This document shows, piece by piece, positions 14,193 to 26,100 of a stretch of 64,000 bases of DNA (within the stretch, counting starts at the first letter, position 1; each line of letters opens with the position of its first letter). The stretch spans positions 10,771,486-10,835,485 of the forward strand of contig OZ025206.1 in NCBI GenBank assembly GCA_964019055.1. Direction: 5' to 3'. The notes below the pieces were generated by a model. The model was not told the DNA's origin and did not search any database. It was given only the letters and a program-made list of their open reading frames with translations. A program made the translations under genes and the position numbers. Origin of the DNA: Anthopleura xanthogrammica. Lineage: Eukaryota; Cnidaria; Anthozoa; Actiniaria; Actiniidae.

Positions 14193-17100
14193 TTATCTAT
14201 TATCCCACACGCGGTTCACTGTTGCACTCGACACACTCACTTTCCCAGGCACAGAAACAGGTGCCAGACTCTTTTTCCTAATCTGAGGACTGTTTTTCTT
14301 TTTTCCCTGTATAGTTTCAACATCACTGGGTATATTCCCAGTAGATCTAGACTTGATTGTCCCTGTACCACTTTTCAATGTCCCAGTAACCGTAGAAGAA
14401 GTACCGGTCCCAGTACGAGTAGATAACCCTGCAGTCGACGAACTTCGTCTTCCTTTCTGCTGTTTTGTCTCATCAAGCTTCACATCATCTCCAACTGTTA
14501 GTTGCTTATCATTAACAAATTTAAGCATCCAATCAGGCATCTCACCATCTTTCTTTTTATCTGGTTTTGGTTTGCCTTTGGTTCTTGGTGGGGAAGGGGA
14601 AGGTTTATTTTTTACCTCCAATCGTTGTACTCGATTTTCGGACTCTTTTCGTTCGGACTTTCGACGACTAGTTGGGGTGCCAGGAGCGACAAACTTTAGA
14701 AAGGAAAAGAAAGAGTGAGGCTTTCTAATTGTTAAGTAGAACCTCTATTAATTAAGCGGACACTGGAGAAATTTTCAAGCCGGGCCCCTAATTAGAGGTT
14801 AAACCTTTATTAAGCGACCAACCTCTAGCGGCCGCTTGACGATTTTCCGAGGGTGACCGCTTAATAGAGGTTCTACTGTAGTATCTACTCTCTATAATAT
14901 GGAATTTCATAGGGTGGACCAGAGAAGGATTCTCCATCTCTCCTGCCCATCGAAAACTCTATTACTACAATAAACATCGAAAAATCTTAAAACATTCTAA
15001 TCGCTTCAAGAAAGGAAATGTAGATGCTGTTAAGTATAAGGGTAACGTTTGACAGTAATTATGCTCGACACGTCCAGTCTGTTTAGTGGGCAGAATTATT
15101 CCCGACCGATAATTGCTTACTCGTCAATAAGGTTTATGTTATTTCTGGCACATTCTTCCTGTTTCAGACAGAGTATCTGATAATTGCTTCTTCGTAAATA
15201 AGGTTTATGTCATTTTTTTGACATATTCTGCCTGTTCTGCCGGAGGGCAGAATATTTCATAATTTCTTCTTTCCTGTGTGATCTGCTCTGTTTTTAAAAG
15301 CTACATTTTGGTTGATTGCTTTCGGATTGGTTTGTATTGATTTTATAAATGAACTTGTTAGTAAATATGAATACAAGAAAAGCAAGCAGATGTATCTGCT
15401 AATAAGATCCTTGAATGAGATCCTTAAATGAGAATATGATCACAGACCTAGTATGGGATATAGTCTTACTAACGGTCTCCTGGGATCATGTAGATCACAC
15501 ACCCAGTATGGGATATAGTCTTACTAACGGTCTCCTGGGATCATGTAGATCACAGACCCAGTATGGGATATGGTTGCTCTTAGCAACGGTCTCCTGATTA
15601 CTTTTAATAACAGTTTCTTTATCCTATACACTTATACAGGCCCATCCAATTATAGTATGAAACATTGACGTTCCTAGTGATGGGTTTCTGATCTTACAAT
15701 ATGCTCACAGCCCTCATATAGGACATGTCGGCTCTTTTTTCTTCTTTTCATTAAAATAATGTCTCTGATCCATCCATCATGACACATAATGTTATTAATA
15801 ATGGGCCTCTTATCTGAGAATATGCCTTCTCACATGCACTACGATAGATGGAGTATTGGTATACAAGATTCGACGGGCATTTTTTGCGCCAAACGTTTAT
15901 AAGTCATAGTAGAAGTTTCAATGTGTGTAGCAGTGGACAGTGTACATATATAGGAAGCCAAAACTGACTTACCAAGTCAGGAACCTTTGGTTTCGATTTA
16001 ATCTCTGGTAGATCACCATGTCTTGATGATGGCAACTGTCCACTGATTGGTCGAACTGTATTCCGACCATGGCCAGGACTACTTGGCGGGTGGTACCGAC
16101 CTGAGAAGGGTCTGTGTTCTACCGACCGCGCGCTTGGTGGTCTTGATCCTTTGATGAAAATAATGATAAGAAAAATAATATGGACGTATTCATGAGCGTA
16201 ATTTGTACTGAGTGCGCGTTTATGTCTGTGTGAGTGTTTGTATGTGTGTCGGGTGTGGTGGGGTAGGGGGCAGTTGAGGTGTAGAGAAAGGTAAAACTGT
16301 CCACCACTTTCATAGAAACCTTGGCGAAATGGAACGCTACGTGCAGCCTAATGTTTCGCAGTCTGCGCATCATCTTACCTTGCCCTAAATCAATATGCTC
16401 ATTTTCTTCCTGAAACACTGAATCCCTGTAAAGATAGATGGTAACCACATTAATCGAATTAAATGTTTGTTTATTAGTAATGTTTAAGGACTCGATTGAG
16501 GCCTGTTGTCGTAATGTTGGATATATTTTTTTTGGACTACAGCATCATCAGAGACTGATAAAATAATCATACTCTTAATAATGTTTTTAATGTACTTTTT
16601 AATGTGTTTACAGATGGCTTACCTCATTTCTCCACTTTCCCAACCAAGTATACTCTAAAAAAAACACAAATGATTGATTAATTAACGATTAAGAATGAGT
16701 TATTAGTCTAATAAGCTGATTTTATATTGTCCTTTAAGGATAGACACCACGGAGACGGGAGGGAAAGATTCAGTATCCATTTTTTTTTCTTTCTAATAAA
16801 ACCCTAATGAACGACTAAAGCTATGAATACACGCTGCATCATTGCGCGCAATGTTTCAGGCAATTAATTTGTGAGTCATGTCACACGACGCAATTTGTTG
16901 CGCGCAATGTTGCTGAAGTAGAAAACGATCCTACTTCAGCAACATTGCCTGCAATATTGCGCGCAATGTTCCACCGTGTGTCCGCGCCTAAGTATACTCA
17001 TGAATGCACAATCCTTGGTAAAATTTAAGACAAATTAATAAACCAACTAGAAAATATCCAATAATTATTACTACCATTAAGTTAAAAATTATTTGACTAC

Positions 17101-20100
17101 AAGATATAAGAATAAAGAATAACTGAACTGATAATCACTTTGTTAATTTCTAAAGATTTTAAGTCTCATTTACTCGCTTTGAGGGCTGCCTCCTTGCCTT
17201 CACGGTCCCTGGAGGATTTGTCTAACTTTAAAACACAGTTAAAGCTCTCGCAGGCGACCACCTCTTGAAATCGAAAAAGTGTTGGTAACTATAGCTGGTT
17301 GGTAACGAGAATGGGCTCTCATAAGCGGCAATGCAAAGAGGGTTTCAAAATCGTGGTTGTAACTAGAGCTGGTCGCTTACGAGAGTGGTCGCAAGGAGAG
17401 CTTCGACTGTATTACGAACTGACTTCGCACAGCTTACCAGTTTCTTGGATCGTGATCGTCCAACAGGCGTGCGCAGTTCTGCTCGCATGATGTTGTTGAG
17501 TTCTCGCATCTAGAAAACAGATAACAGTCGATAGAAGTATTATACTACAGAAACAGTCTACACACAAAAACAACCATTACAAACAATCACTGGTCAATTG
17601 ATGCATCGTGCGCGCGATAAGCCTTGATCTTTCCCTTGTTTTATATCAAAAGATTATAATAAAATAAGAGTGGCGCGCATTAAATCAACATCCTAAGCGT
17701 ATTTCCAAGACTTTTGTTTTGCACAGCATTTTCTCAGTTTCTTTCCAAGCTTTGCTGCTGAATCGCGGTTTTGTTCTTAATGCGTCTTAACGCTCTACAG
17801 TTATGAGTTATCTTACCTCTTCAGCGTTCATTACCGTCATCTCGCCCAATATCTCTTTTCGCCAGTCTCCAGTTCTCTTGACTTTTACCTTTGAAGTACA
17901 CAGCAAAGGAACTTAAAAAACTAGGAAAATAGGAATAGCACAAATGAACTAAAAGAATAGAAATAGAAATTAGCTTACCCTTCCTCTGACAGGGGGAGTT
18001 CCTCTGCGAGAAAATGAAAATAATCTCAGTTAATAAATGAATAAAAATTGATAGAATTTAGTCCTGTGATCTCTATTGCGCACAGGTATAAACATAGTCC
18101 TGTGATCTCTATTGCGCACAGGTATAAACATAGTCCTGTGATCTCTTTTGTGCACAGGTATAAACATAGTCCTGTGATCTCTATTGCGCACAGGCATAAA
18201 CATAGTCCTGTGATCTCTATTGCGCACTTATACCATTCAAATACGTTTTAACCTGAGTAATTGATACACTATGTGTTTATCTTCTACAGGAATCAATCTA
18301 CTTACGGTGTCTGGTTGGAAAGTGTGGAAGCTCTTTCTCTTAAGAATGAGTTCTCAGGAACGAAAGAAGGTGGAAGACTTTTCTCTCTGGTAAGTTCCAT
18401 CACCTAAAACAATTATTCATTAAAACATAAGAAACACAAGGATAAATCAAAATCAACGAACAAATCATGTTTCCAATAGCGTATTGTACGTCATGACCTT
18501 CACTTTGATTTATATTGACTACAACATTCTTAAATGATAAGCGTGAAAATGCAGTGTTTACGCATTCTGATTGGAAAAGTAGTAGTTTGCGCTTTGCGAT
18601 TGGTTAAAAGGAAGTATCATCCTTGTTTTGACTTGAACGCACTTGGCGCAAGGAGTTCACATTTATTTGAAAACGTTTTTTTTAAATATATATATATGTT
18701 ATTCCATCAAGAAAGGCATCATTCGCTATCTACCTGAGTTTTTTCTAGTTCTTCTGTCTCTGATTCATTTTCCTGGGCACCCTTCTTGCCGCGCTTGTGG
18801 TATTCGGGAATAGCCTTTATTGTTCCCATGACAACATGAGATGCTTATGAAATGAAAAGAAATTAAACGGTCATAAATTACTGCTTATACCGGACGGCTC
18901 AAAAATTAATTCTTCCATTTCATTTCGATGATGATGATGATGGTCGTGATAATGAAGAAGGTGACGATGATGGTGGTGCTTGATAACAAGGAATATGTTC
19001 ATGACAAAAAATCGTTGGTTCGACTTGGTATCAAATGTGAATAGAGCTTGGTGGTTCTCTCCTGTGCCTTGAGAGTTTTTCTCCATATACCTTTCTTCTC
19101 AAAAATCAATTTTCTAAATTCCAATTCTTTCAGTTAGTTAGCTTACCTGGAAACCAACCAACTCTATTTTTACAATGTCCCTGCCACCAGTTTTCTGTCT
19201 ATAATAAAACAATTATTGATCAGTAAAGATACACAAAAAAACATAATTGCGCAATACCCAGCTCCCCTAACAAAAACCTCTAACATACTTCCAGGCAAAT
19301 GAGGTTTTCTTCCTAAGTTTCTGCTATGCAATATTTTGCTGCAACAAAATCTTAAAAATAACAGCGTGCATCGAAAGCTTGAATTTAGCTAAGTATTTTT
19401 CTTCTTATATATCCTGGATCACTCAACATGGCAGGATAATTGTAAACCATCGTTTTTTCTATGAGTGCTGGGGCTTCAGAGGGGACGCTACAACTATTTC
19501 TAAAAAGTTTACTCTGACTTCCCCGCCCTCTCACGGTAAAATAACGTTTCTTCCCTTATTTTATAACCAGTTTTCACTTACTTTTTGTATAATTGTAATT
19601 TCATCTCCTACTGTCAAGTCGAGGTCGGTGCTGTCTGCTCCTTTAAACGTTGTTACAACTCGAACCTTGTTTCCCGCCTCACTTAGCTTTCGTTTAGTTT
19701 TCTTTTTCTCTTTCATTCGCTTTTTCAGCTTGCGTTCACGCTGTTAAAATGATGCGATACAAAATCGTAACATTATGCATACATTCAAATACACCCATTT
19801 TCATAATTACTGGGACCCAAACGACTAGCTATCAGTTCGAGTCGTTTGGGTTTTTAGCTTCCGTCAATCAAATTTTGAACGAGGGGTAGAAAAAGACCTC
19901 TGTAACCAGAGTAAGAGCAAATTTATAATTGATTATTGAGTGCTTTACCTTGTCTTTGTTATTATCTATATCATCCTATTGAAAAAAACAAATAATAGTT
20001 ATTTCAAGCTAATAATTTGTAATACATAACCCTCGCCAATCAGCTTTTTACCTCCGATATTTCGTCCTCTTCTGATAAGGTACCACCAGCCTGATGGAAA

Positions 20101-23100
20101 AAAAGAAATGTTAACATTATTCATTGTTCCATTTTTTTAAGCAAATTCGTAGTCGTACTCTAACGGTACCGTATTTTACCTTAACCACAACAACGTATTT
20201 TGATAAGATACTAGGAGACATTGAGAACCCATTTCGGTGTCAATGTACACCAAGTCCAAACGCTGGCCCCTCCTTTAACCGCTGCGCTTTGCCCAACAAA
20301 ACGTACACCGTACCGTGTGGGTGCTGTAAGTCAGCATCGTATGCTTGACCACTCAATACGAACACTGCTCTATTAACTTATAGCATTGTTTGTGTACAAA
20401 ATGCACGGTACTGACTTACAGCACGTACACGGTATGACAGACTGTAACATTCAAATGGTTTACCAATGTCTACTCTATTAAAAGTGAACCTAGCTTACCT
20501 TAGGTACAGCTATAGATCCTCTCTTAAGGTTTCCTACCCGCCCACCGATCGAAGGTGCCAATGACTGCCTTCTTTCTACAACTTGCTCGGCCTGAAATCA
20601 AAATTTATTCACGTTATACCAAACGTATGACTCTTTTTTATGTCATGTTTGAAGATTTCGACAAAGTGATACAATTGTGATTGATTAACAATTAAAAAAT
20701 ACTTAAGATAGTACGCGCGCTCTCATTGGTCGAGAGCTGTGTTTTCATCACGCTATGAAGGCACGGAAATGACGTAACAAGCAAGGGCAAGGTAAAAAGT
20801 AAAGGTAAAAAGTATTTTTTGAAAGAAATAAAACATTTTCTCCGATGCCTTCATAGCCTGGTGAAAACCTCGGCTACGCGTTTGGGAGACATCTCGAGCA
20901 GGTGAAAACCCTCGACTTCGTCTCGGCTTTTCACTGATCTGCTCTCGAATTCTCCCAAACGCTTAGCCTCGGTTTTCACCAGGCTATGAAGGCACGGAGA
21001 AAATGTTTTATTTCTTAATTATTCACCGAGGACGAAGTGAATATCGTCTCATAATTACTGGCAGGTCGACCAATCACAGCGCGCGAAACGAGGAGGTATT
21101 TGTAATGGTCATATGTGGACACGCATGTTTGTTTAGCTCTTGTGGTGTCGCGCATGCTCGACAAAATACAGGCTCTGGGAATGAGATTGCCCTTTATATG
21201 GTATGCTTGTTGGTTGCCAGCCTTGTCTTGCCTGCTTGTAGTTCATTCTACCTGGTTTGCCCCTTCCTTAAGTAGGATTGTCAAATCTCATCTGATAATT
21301 CAGTGTGGATGGTAGGAGGATGACCCGGTTGCCATGGCTACCTCCTTACTACCTTTTCACTTGCTAAGCCTAACGTATCATGCTATGGTTACTTACTCGA
21401 GCACTGCCAAATATACTACTTGCAAAACTGTTGAGGACTTCTACTGCCTGGGATTTCACCGACGTCTGTAAAAAGGAAAAATCATTGAATCACAATATAG
21501 ACAAATCATATTGTGAGTTTATGGTATAACAGAAAAGCTTTCTGCGACTAAGTGGTTTTCTTTATGGCTTGTACTGATGGAGATCCTGAGGATATGACAG
21601 GACTAGCTAGCTCTCTCTACGCCATAAATACCATTATAGTGATTGACTGATTAACTAACCTTTGTAGTTGGTCTCTGATCTGAGAGTTGTCTTGCCACTC
21701 CTGGGTATTGCTGTTCTTCCAGGGTAGCAAGTTTGTTGAATGCTTCAATGGCGATAGCTACAAAAAGACTGAAAACCAATTACATTAGAATAACTTATGG
21801 GTGCGGTAATACGGGCCACAAAATCGTCCAACTTGTTTGCGCAATATGGTAGAGTTGTAAGATGCAGATGGACTGCTAGTGTATTGTTGAAGTCGTGCAT
21901 TCTTTACTTAACCGTTGGTATTTGTGAATATTTTGATGCTGAGGCTAACCCTGCATAAATGAATCTGTAATCAAGGAACACAGCAGTATTGTACGAATTC
22001 GAAAATGGTCTATTGCCCTTATTGCACGAAGAAGAAGATGTATCTAATTTTTAAAACAAACCAATGTGTGCTGCGCACGATGTGGTAATACGCGCAACTT
22101 TCGCACAGCAACTTGCGTCATTCGAAATACTGTTGCGCAACAATGTGCACATATTTCTTGCCGTATTCCACACGTCAAGTGACTCTGCTAATGAACAATA
22201 GCAACAAAACGAGGTTGCCGGCAACATCTTGATTACTTACTTCATAACTACCATATTAAGAAGAATATAGGCCAATACGAAATAGAGACTTGTCCAGAAC
22301 TGACCAGTCGACGAAATAACCTGAAAGTAGAACAAATAGGGTTTTCAATATTTCATTCATCAAACGTATACTACTCACAAACTCACACACATATAGGTTA
22401 GGCTAGGCTCCCAGGCCAGTAGTCTGTAGTGTAATAGTAAGCCATCTCCACAGGTTACCCTTTGCAGGGCTCTCAGCGTCGTTACCCCCTCCACTTAAGA
22501 GTGGCACAGTCTTAACTAAGGTGATAAAATAGATTTTGCCAGGGTGTCGTAATACTTACTGAATTCATAATTTCATGCCAGTTGCTTGTGGTAACCATTT
22601 GAAATAATATAAGACAGGCACAACTGAAAACAATATGCTCGCAAGTGTTAATATAGATAGAAACCCTGAAATGTACTGTGACAAAATTTAATTTTTAACT
22701 AATAGAGCAGTTTTCGTATGAGTGGGGAACATACGGTACTGACTTACAGTACGTACACGGTACAACATGCCGTAACATTGAAATGGCTTCCCATTGTCTT
22801 CCAGTAATTCATCCAATCACAACGGTACGGTTACAGTTCGGCTACGAATTTGAAGCATCGTTTGCCACTCATATGAAACCCGCTCTATTTACTAGAAATG
22901 CCGTATAGCAGATTGATTATGCCTGTGAAATAGCGCCGCATATAGCACGGTCACGGTACGGAATTGACGCTGTCCTTTAACCCAATCACATTACACAGCG
23001 AGTGAGTCAACTGCTTAGCCAATCAAAATGCTCGCGGACATGATATCATCACGGTCACGGTAGAGTGCGTTTTTCTGAGAAATAAAATTTACTTTAAACA

Positions 23101-26100
23101 CCAAGTCTTACTGGAATGTATTGAATCCTATTCCACATTCTTTTAGGTACATATGTCCATCTTTCTCAAGAACTGGTGAGTTACTGAACAGCTCCATGCC
23201 AACAGCAGCAAACAGGTATCTAAGCGATGTAACAAAATAAATGTTATGTTCTAGATTATCTACTTCGATAGGACTTAAGTTTTTTATTTCCGAGTAAAAG
23301 CAATTGTTTTCCGCAAAATATAGTAATTTTCAAACAGTAGGTCTTACATCAGGGAGTGTGTCGAAATTGTTATCTCAACTTGCGAAAAGTAGTACTCAAT
23401 TCTACACTTCTCAAAAATTGCGGAACCTTGCAACAACAGACCCCTTTGCACGTGACGTCAAAGCAGCTTTATTTGGAGGACAAAACAAACGAATTTCAAT
23501 CCCCTGAGAATTGGAAACCTATTGTTTTGTCCTCCAAATTGAGCTGCATTCCGACGTGCTGCAAGGGGTCTATATTGAAAGGATAAATTATGTACTCAGC
23601 CACGCAATCGTTTAAAAAGTTGTAAGGAATATGATTAGGCCTAAAACCAGAAGCCCTTTTCCCATGTGTTTGAGGGGTAAGGAAATGTTGAGTCAGGGGA
23701 AAATTTCCCCCTGGTTGAGTTAAGTAGACCGGTAGGTGGCCTCTTCATGAAAAATATACATTGAACCAGCAACTACTTACAGTATAATAAATAAAAGAAA
23801 TATAAGATCAACCATGACAGGTGCTATTCTAATGAACACTTCAATGGCGCGCTTTAGCTGGGAATTGTTGAACGGTAATCGACAAAACACAGCCAAACAC
23901 GAGACAACAGTAGTGTAGTCATGGAAATAAGATCGAGAATCATGATCGGACGTGTACCATGCCAAGTTAGCGCAGAATGCTATCAATATCTGGGGGAAAA
24001 AAACCAACAGTGAAAAAAGGGTACAACAACAACAACAACAACAAAAAACATAGTTTTGTCTATTGTTGCTTTTTTTTAGATTTTGGTATGATATTGTAGT
24101 TTTATATGGTAAAGTTATTATGTGGTTACTTTTGGCTACAATAAGGGTCGTTAATAACATTAGTAACATAGTCTGGCCGACCCATTTTGAAAAACACAAG
24201 CAGAGCATAGTGATCATCAACGTCATACATATTTCTTATCATCATCAACAACATTTACAATCACCATCATATCATCATCATCATCATCACCACCACCACC
24301 ACCGTTATATAGAGATTATCACATGTTAAGAGCTTGATATCGTTTTTATTCACGAGTTTCCCATATCATATCGCGAACAAGCGAGTCCGCGAACCTATCA
24401 TACATACATATCATCACCATCCTCACCACCGTAAATTTCATCATAAACAACAATAATTATCATCGTCATCAAAATGCTCTGGAAAAATTAACAAAGAAAG
24501 CATACAGTATCTTACCAAAGCGATATCCATAAGTTCTAAAAGAGAAATAATCTTCTTGCCGAGAACAATACACCTCATAAGACCCTCAAACTAAAACCAG
24601 AAATATACAAATCAGTATAGGTTCTGGTCTATAGGTTATAGGACTAGGAGAATATGATTGGTAACGCTTGACTTACCAAGAATATCGTGACAATAATGGT
24701 CCTTAAAACTGTAACAAAAAAAAGTCTTAGGAAATATAAACTGAAAGATCGTATTTCAGGCGCGTCTTCAGGAAGTTTTAAAAGGATTCCTAGGTTACCC
24801 GTGACCCCCTCCAAATAAGAGTTTATTGCTACGCGCGTGTGACTTGTGGGGCGCGAGAGGAGGGAGGGATGATAGGTTGAGGTTGGCAGGAGTGCTTTCT
24901 TTCATGACAAATCTTGGATACGCTTCTGTATTTAGTTTTCATTCGTTATCGGATGTAGAAAAAGGTTCAACTGCTGTTACTGACCTTGTAGAATAAGCTC
25001 TTCTTCATACTTTTGTCCTTTCCATTTCAAAGAAAATATGATGCTATAAAGATAAAAAATGTTTGAACTGTTATAAATAGAGGAAATATATGAAATCGTC
25101 ATTATTTCACTGTAGGTAATAAGTTACTGTAGAACTTAGAGCAGTTTTCGTATATGATGACTATGAAAAACCGACGTACGGAACGGACCGCGCCTTGCCG
25201 TGACCGTGTCACTGCCGTGCCGTGTATAAAAACATTCAACATTCTGTGGCGTGTGCCTTCCGCGCCGCGCCGTAACCGTGCCGTGTGCCGTAACTCTTCA
25301 CACTCATACGAAATCTGCTCTATCAGGCTTTTTCATGTGATGAAGACATGACGTTTTGAAACTGGCGAACATTCGTTGAACTACATATAGAAACCCGTCA
25401 CTATATTACTTACCAATGAATTATTATCAAGATGAGAATCAGTCGAGTGAACAAAACCGTCTAGAAAAAGTTAATTGATATGCATTAATTTATGGTGATG
25501 GTGAAGGTAGTATAATTGTTTGTGAATTGGCATTGGGGCGTTGCTAGTTTTAGTAGCAGTAGTAGTGGCAATAATAGATCTTATGATTAAAGTAGTGGTT
25601 TTGGTGATGGTCGTATGAGTAATGTTAGGTAATGTTTCAACATATCCGCTTAACATCTCACCTCTGTTATTTGTACAGCTACTTCTCTCATCCCATAGAA
25701 ACACTTAGACGTACATGGCTACAAAATATTACGAAACAAAAGAAAGAATGATAAAATTAATCGTGCTGGCAATACAACTACAGCAAATAAACTAAACATT
25801 TCCCTTACAAAGTCATCAAAAGTTAGTTCATCTTCTTCCTCGAATTCGTAGCCCAAGACCTGAAAGATGAATATTTTCGTATTTTTTTGTCATGCGCACC
25901 AGAGATTTTAAAAAGGGAGGCAGATTACGTCATCACATTTTTATAGGCTTTTTGCACGATCACTAACAGAAGACTTCGCAACTTTCCTTTCTTGTTTCAA
26001 TTTTTATTTCCTCGTGGAAATCATTTGAGCAAGGCAGTTGGTGCTAATCAACTGACCAAAAGAATGTGCGCAAGGGATTCTGGTAGTGGTAGTACATAAT

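Larger units (their letters stand above)
14193..18003 (-). other. Channel basic low-complexity C-tail exons
   Basis: Exons: 17979-18003, 17817-17881, 17438-17509, 17174-17221, 16623-16652, 16379-16409, 15973-16148 and 14193-14693. The tail holds an Arg/Lys-rich helix (DWRKEILGEM), a proline/serine segment (PPSSPGHGRN), RRKSERKESE, and a final Ser/Thr/Gly-rich region ending NRVWDNR before the stop. It looks disordered and rich in phosphorylation and PxxP sites. Exons of 24-31 bp are weakest; phase agreement is their main support. Confidence 0.62.
18734..21465 (-). other. Channel C-terminal tail with SH3 domain exons
   Basis: Exons: 21397-21465, 20499-20591, 20052-20090 (13 codons), 19949-19975 (9 codons), 19582-19740, 19147-19198 and 18734-18843. 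The last three encode a lysine-rich helix and then an SH3 fold: strand VRVVTTFKG, then DLDLTVGDEITII (the usual ELSF-KGD region), ENWWQGHC (the WW pair), RVGWFPASHVV (G-F/Y-P-x-x-Y-V end). The first Tyr of ALYDY and the last Tyr of SNYV are both replaced, so classical proline-peptide binding may be altered. Every junction is phase-consistent with the channel frame. Confidence 0.78.
21660..25460 (-). other. Channel domain II exons (S1-S6)
   Basis: Exons: 25414-25460 (S1, LFTRLILILIIIH), 24985-25043, 24677-24708 (S2, TIIVTIFL), 24516-24590, 23781-23989 (S3, S4 and S4-S5), 23112-23219 (S5 end YLFAAVGMELF and pore loop), 22560-22623 (pore helix CLILFQMVTTSNWHEIM), 22241-22320 (S6, TSLYFVLAYILLNMVVMN), 21660-21768 (S6 end FVAIAIEAFNKL). 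The S4 region VSCLAVFCRLPFNNSQLKRA has a single Arg in its upper half. The acceptor at 24708 (TTACAG) was preferred over a nearer AAG because only it restores the S2 frame. Confidence 0.78.

Noticed and set aside
14353..14718. 121-codon plus-strand frame
   Set aside because: It is antisense to the last coding exon of the channel, whose frame fits the upstream exons.
18054..18232. Possible CRISPR-like array
   Set aside because: The 36-bp units are directly adjacent without variable spacers.
18048..18251. Overlapping 65-67 codon frames on both strands with repeated peptides
   Set aside because: They result from a 36-bp tandem repeat whose period is a multiple of three; the locus is an intron.
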